Assembly: GCA_964639525.1 (NCBI GenBank)
Contig: CAZXDS010000134.1
Location: 1-9,395 of the forward strand
From: CAZXDS01 sp964639525
GTDB lineage: Bacteria; Bacteroidota; Ignavibacteria; Ignavibacteriales; Melioribacteraceae
Direction: 5' to 3'
Length of the DNA: 9,395 bases
The notes under the pieces were generated by a model. That model had not been told where the DNA came from. It saw nothing but the letters and a program-made list of their open reading frames with translations, and searched no databases. Every line of letters starts with the position of its first letter. The first letter of the stretch is position 1. This document shows positions 6,100 to 9,395 of this stretch, one piece after another. Both the position numbers and the translations under genes were made by a program.

Positions 6100-9000
6100 T
6101 AGTAATAATTTGTTTAACTTTATTTCGCAGCTCCAGGATTTTGCTAATTTTTTCGTTAGACGCACTATTTCCGGAAAGCAAAGTCAAACATTCATTCAAA
6201 AATTTTACTGCTTCTTTGTAATCTTCTTTATTAATCTTTGTTAAAGCTTTATTAAAAATTATTTCAAAATCATCTTTCTTAATAGGGCAATATAAATCAA
6301 CATTAGTTTTTACTTGTTTATTGTGCAGCCAAATATCATCGGGAGTTGCCCCCCATTTATCAATAAACTTTTGCTTGTTGGTTTCCAATAATTTTTCGTA
6401 CTTATTTTCACCGTCAGCCTTGAAGCTTTTAGAGCCGTAATGATGAATAAACACATCTCGGGCTATCACGGTTTTAAATCCGGCAAGCTGTGCACGCAAA
6501 CAATAATCGTCATCCTCGTAATTGCCCGGCGAAAAACGTTCATCGAGTCCGCCGATTTTTTCAATTACTTCCCATTTAATTAAAGTACATAAAAATGCAA
6601 TTCTGGGAAAAACAATAGATTGACATGCATAATCTTTGCTAATCTTAATTGCATAATCTTGCATTTCATCCAGAGTGTTGTAATTTGCATTTTTATCCAA
6701 CTGTAATCCACTAACAGAATTTGAAATTGGACCAACCATCCCAACATTACTGCCAAAATAATTGAACATCTTTTTCCAATTAGAAGTAAAAACTATATCA
6801 TTATTTGCCAATAATAAATATTTCCCTTCTGCGGCTCTAAAACCTTGATTAACTGCTATTGGAAATCCATAATTTACCTTATTACTAATTATTTTAACAT
6901 TATCAAGATGTGAAATTGAATTCAATAATATTTTTGTAGACTCGCTACTGTTATTATCAATAATTATAATTTCATAGCTAAATGAAGTTGTATTAATAAA
7001 TGATTCTAATGCCCGTTTTGTGTATTCTTCGGCGTTATAAACCGGAATTATGAGTGATACAAAATACTTATAATTAATCTTATCAAATTCTAACATTTCA
7101 CTAATTAAATTTTCATTTTGAGTGTAGTTTTTATATAATTCGGATCCATAGTTCTCTTTAAAATACTTATATTTTTTTACTATATGATCCGGATAATCAA
7201 CTTCTTCATTCCACCCCAAATGATATGCTTTGAGGTTTTTAGCAAATCCAACTAACCCGCCGTTTCTTTTTATCTTCGCACATGTTTCCCAATCTGTTTC
7301 GTAAGAAAAATTAAAATATTTTCTTTTTACAGATTGCATCACAGTTCCAACATTGGAAAGAACTATTTCTTCATTATATTTTTCTTTTTCTCCCAAATAA
7401 ACGTCCGGTAATTTTGCCGGCTTATTTGAAGGATCAAGATTTAGGGCGATTAAACCCATTTGGGGATTTTCTTTGTGCAAATCAATTAATCTTTCAAGCC
7501 AGCATTTCCCTTCAAATGCAGGGACAAGGATATCAGGATCGGAGACAATAAACGGGTTACTATTCGAAACATCAATTCCTAGTTGAAACGCTTTTGTCCA
7601 ATAATTTTCTTTATTATAAATTGCTTTATCATAAAGGATCTCACTCTTTTTAAGAAACCCTACAAATTCATCATTGCTATTATTATCAACTATAATAATC
7701 CGGTAAGGATGGCGAGTATTTTGAACTAAGTGCTCAATTGTACTAACAAAATACTTTAATCGATTATGAGTTAAAAAAATTATATCTATCGGTTTTTGAG
7801 TTTTATCTTCATTCACTTGCTTTTTAATTAGAGCAAGTTTTGATAATGCTGTTTCCTCTTTAACTTTATCAGTCTGCTCATCTGCAAAATTGCTGCATTT
7901 CAAAGAATTAAAGAGTTTTGAAAATTCCCTTTCAAAATTGATTCTTTGTGCAAGTTCCGAGTATTGATTTGCAACATTTTTTCCTTTCGATATTAATTTA
8001 TTCCTCAATTTCTCATCCGATATCAGTAGTTCAATTTTTTTTGCCAATGTTTCATAATCAGCAGGAGCGAAAACCAAACAATTTTCTCCATCCTTAATAA
8101 TTCCATCCAAACCTTTATTATCACTTTGGATAACAGGGGTACCAACTGCCATTGCTTCTAACGTAGGCAAACCAAATCCTTCATAAAGTGATGCATTAAC
8201 ATAGATATGCGCTTTTTCATATTCTCTAATCATACATTCAACTGATGCACAGCTTTTGTTCCTTATCTTTATTCCAAATGAATCATCAGCTATATTTTCA
8301 TTAACACTGCCATCTATTAATGTAAGTTCAAATTGCTTACTCTGATTTTTCTTTGCAGTAAGCAAGCTCACTGCTTTCACCAATACTTCAAATCCTTTTA
8401 AGTAAAAATTGGGATTCCCTACAAAAAGAATGTTTATGATTTTTTTTGGATAATCTTTTTTCTTTGGAACATAACTAATGTATCTGTTGTCAATCCCATT
8501 TTGAATAAATAAAGTCTTTTGATTAAATGTGCTTCTAAAATAATTATCTATTGATTTTGATACCGTAATTCTTCCGACCGGTAAATTATGCAACAGCTTA
8601 AAATATGGTTTTTCTCTCAGAAGGATTTCTACCGTATTATTTGAATAATGGAAAGTCTCTATCCCCTGACATAGATGAAAGATAAGTTTTCTATTACAAT
8701 TATTTGATCTAAGTAACAATGGAAGTTCATTTATAGAATAAAAAATTACAATATCCTCTTTTATAGAGTCATATCTTTTTAAATGTTCTTTTTCTTCAAT
8801 AAATTCGTAACTGAAAGTACGCCAATTAGGTTTAATTGTATTGGTGTAGATAGTAACTTTATAACCCATTTGAGAAAACCAGTCGGCAAATTTAAATAAA
8901 GTAATTGTACCTCCGCCTTTTACAGCTGAATCAATACATGTAAAAGCAACAGATGGTTTTTCTCCTTTATTAATTTTTCTTGATACTTTATTAAAACTAT

Positions 9001-9395
9001 CCCTAAAATTGTAATAGTTTTTCCACGAATCAAATATAGTTTTAGGTGAAATAAAAAGATTCTCATTTGTTATTGGGTCATTATAAAAATATGTTTCAAG
9101 TTCATCTGTTATATTAATGCTTTTACTTATAGTGTAATTTTTACCTTTGCTTGAAGAAACAAGTATTTTTAAGATACTCTCAATACTTTTTATATCAATT
9201 TGAGTAGCTTCAATTTTTGCTTCAGTACCTGTATTTTCCTCATCAAAAGAAACATCAGGTAAATATTCTTCTAATTGAAAATCTCTTCTATTATTCCTAA
9301 TAGCCTTTTGAAGATACAATTCAATTTTCTCTTTATTTTTACCGTTTTTGTTTGCAGTTATAATCTCTTGAACAAAATTATGCGGTGCATATTTA
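6083..9395 (-). CDS. Large multidomain glycosyltransferase (GT4 + GT2 + GT2 + helical tail), 5' end outside window
   Basis: The frame stays open to the right edge (25 codons beyond a TTG at 9319), so the start is not in the window; 1103 residues are visible and are numbered here from the first full codon. Residues 1-40 are helical and repeat-like (KIELYLQKAIRNN). Residues about 145-485 are a GT4-type GT-B domain with a glycine-rich loop (KGGGTITLFKFADW) and the donor-site E-x7-E in EGFGLPTLEAMAVGTPVI (E405, E413). About 535-760 is a GT2 domain with DIIFLTHNR, IIVDNNS and a DxD-like SDPD (D619, D621). About 776-985 is a second GT2 domain with SLIIPVYNAEEYTKRAL, ANND (D866) in the DxD place and the GNYEDDDYCLRA acceptor/base region (960-963). 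The tail at 1044-1100 is TPR-like and resembles the methyltransferase tail. It probably adds several sugars in sequence in the cytoplasm. Proteins of this build occur in rhamnan, O-antigen and protein glycosylation clusters; the product here is unknown. Confidence 0.9.
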   Translation of the reverse strand, partial: KYAPHNFVQEIITANKNGKNKEKIELYLQKAIRNNRRDFQLEEYLPDVSFDEENTGTEAKIEATQIDIKSIESILKILVSSSKGKNYTISKSINITDELETYFYNDPITNENLFISPKTIFDSWKNYYNFRDSFNKVSRKINKGEKPSVAFTCIDSAVKGGGTITLFKFADWFSQMGYKVTIYTNTIKPNWRTFSYEFIEEKEHLKRYDSIKEDIVIFYSINELPLLLRSNNCNRKLIFHLCQGIETFHYSNNTVEILLREKPYFKLLHNLPVGRITVSKSIDNYFRSTFNQKTLFIQNGIDNRYISYVPKKKDYPKKIINILFVGNPNFYLKGFEVLVKAVSLLTAKKNQSKQFELTLIDGSVNENIADDSFGIKIRNKSCASVECMIREYEKAHIYVNASLYEGFGLPTLEAMAVGTPVIQSDNKGLDGIIKDGENCLVFAPADYETLAKKIELLISDEKLRNKLISKGKNVANQYSELAQRINFEREFSKLFNSLKCSNFADEQTDKVKEETALSKLALIKKQVNEDKTQKPIDIIFLTHNRLKYFVSTIEHLVQNTRHPYRIIIVDNNSNDEFVGFLKKSEILYDKAIYNKENYWTKAFQLGIDVSNSNPFIVSDPDILVPAFEGKCWLERLIDLHKENPQMGLIALNLDPSNKPAKLPDVYLGEKEKYNEEIVLSNVGTVMQSVKRKYFNFSYETDWETCAKIKRNGGLVGFAKNLKAYHLGWNEEVDYPDHIVKKYKYFKENYGSELYKNYTQNENLISEMLEFDKINYKYFVSLIIPVYNAEEYTKRALESFINTTSFSYEIIIIDNNSSESTKILLNSISHLDNVKIISNKVNYGFPIAVNQGFRAAEGKYLLLANNDIVFTSNWKKMFNYFGSNVGMVGPISNSVSGLQLDKNANYNTLDEMQDYAIKISKDYACQSIVFPRIAFLCTLIKWEVIEKIGGLDERFSPGNYEDDDYCLRAQLAGFKTVIARDVFIHHYGSKSFKADGENKYEKLLETNKQKFIDKWGATPDDIWLHNKQVKTNVDLYCPIKKDDFEIIFNKALTKINKEDYKEAVKFLNECLTLLSGNSASNEKISKILELRNKVKQIITTEKES

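Noticed and set aside
6059..6244. Plus-strand 61-codon frame opposite the end of the large glycosyltransferase
   Set aside because: The phenylalanine-rich sequence is the complement of lysine/glutamate-rich coding DNA and has no supporting signals.
9317..9319. TTG as start codon of the large glycosyltransferase
   Set aside because: The frame remains open for 25 more codons to the window edge with repeat-like protein sequence, and no ribosome site precedes the TTG. The gene simply continues outside the window.

Overview
The window is AT-rich (about 30% G+C by eye) bacterial DNA, and every gene I can support is on the minus strand. The codon usage, the IS200-like transposase with its small palindromic repeats, and the many tetratricopeptide (TPR) and glycosyltransferase proteins suggest the Bacteroidota/Ignavibacteriota side of the tree. 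That placement is an inference, because no marker gene is present. Read in the direction of transcription (right to left), the window appears to be part of a glycosylation island.

Right part (9395 to 6083): a very large glycosyltransferase that runs off the right edge, so its true start is outside the window. It joins a GT4-type domain, two GT2-type domains and a short helical C-terminal tail. Middle (about 6100 to 4547): a gene-poor repeat block made of four copies of a unit carrying small hairpins. One copy encloses an IS200-like REP-associated tyrosine transposase gene. That gene is broken by a 142 bp inverted-repeat element with an 8 bp target duplication, inserted exactly in the HUH catalytic motif. 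Left part: a SAM-dependent methyltransferase (4546 to 3704), a 703-residue protein made of five TPR modules (3613 to 1502), a 30 nt palindrome, and a GT2 glycosyltransferase with a helical repeat tail that runs off the left edge (1408 to 1).

The genes plausibly act together: glycosyltransferases build a glycan, the methyltransferase may methylate it, and TPR-type helical segments (free-standing or as tails on the enzymes) may bring enzymes and acceptor together. No flippase, polymerase, signal peptide or membrane segment is visible in the complete proteins. This fits cytoplasmic modification of a protein or nucleotide-sugar-based assembly on a soluble acceptor better than classical O-antigen export, but the acceptor cannot be identified here. 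The most informative non-coding result is the nested mobile-element history in the middle: a transposase with its hairpin repeats, deletion derivatives of that unit, and a second non-autonomous element inside the transposase.
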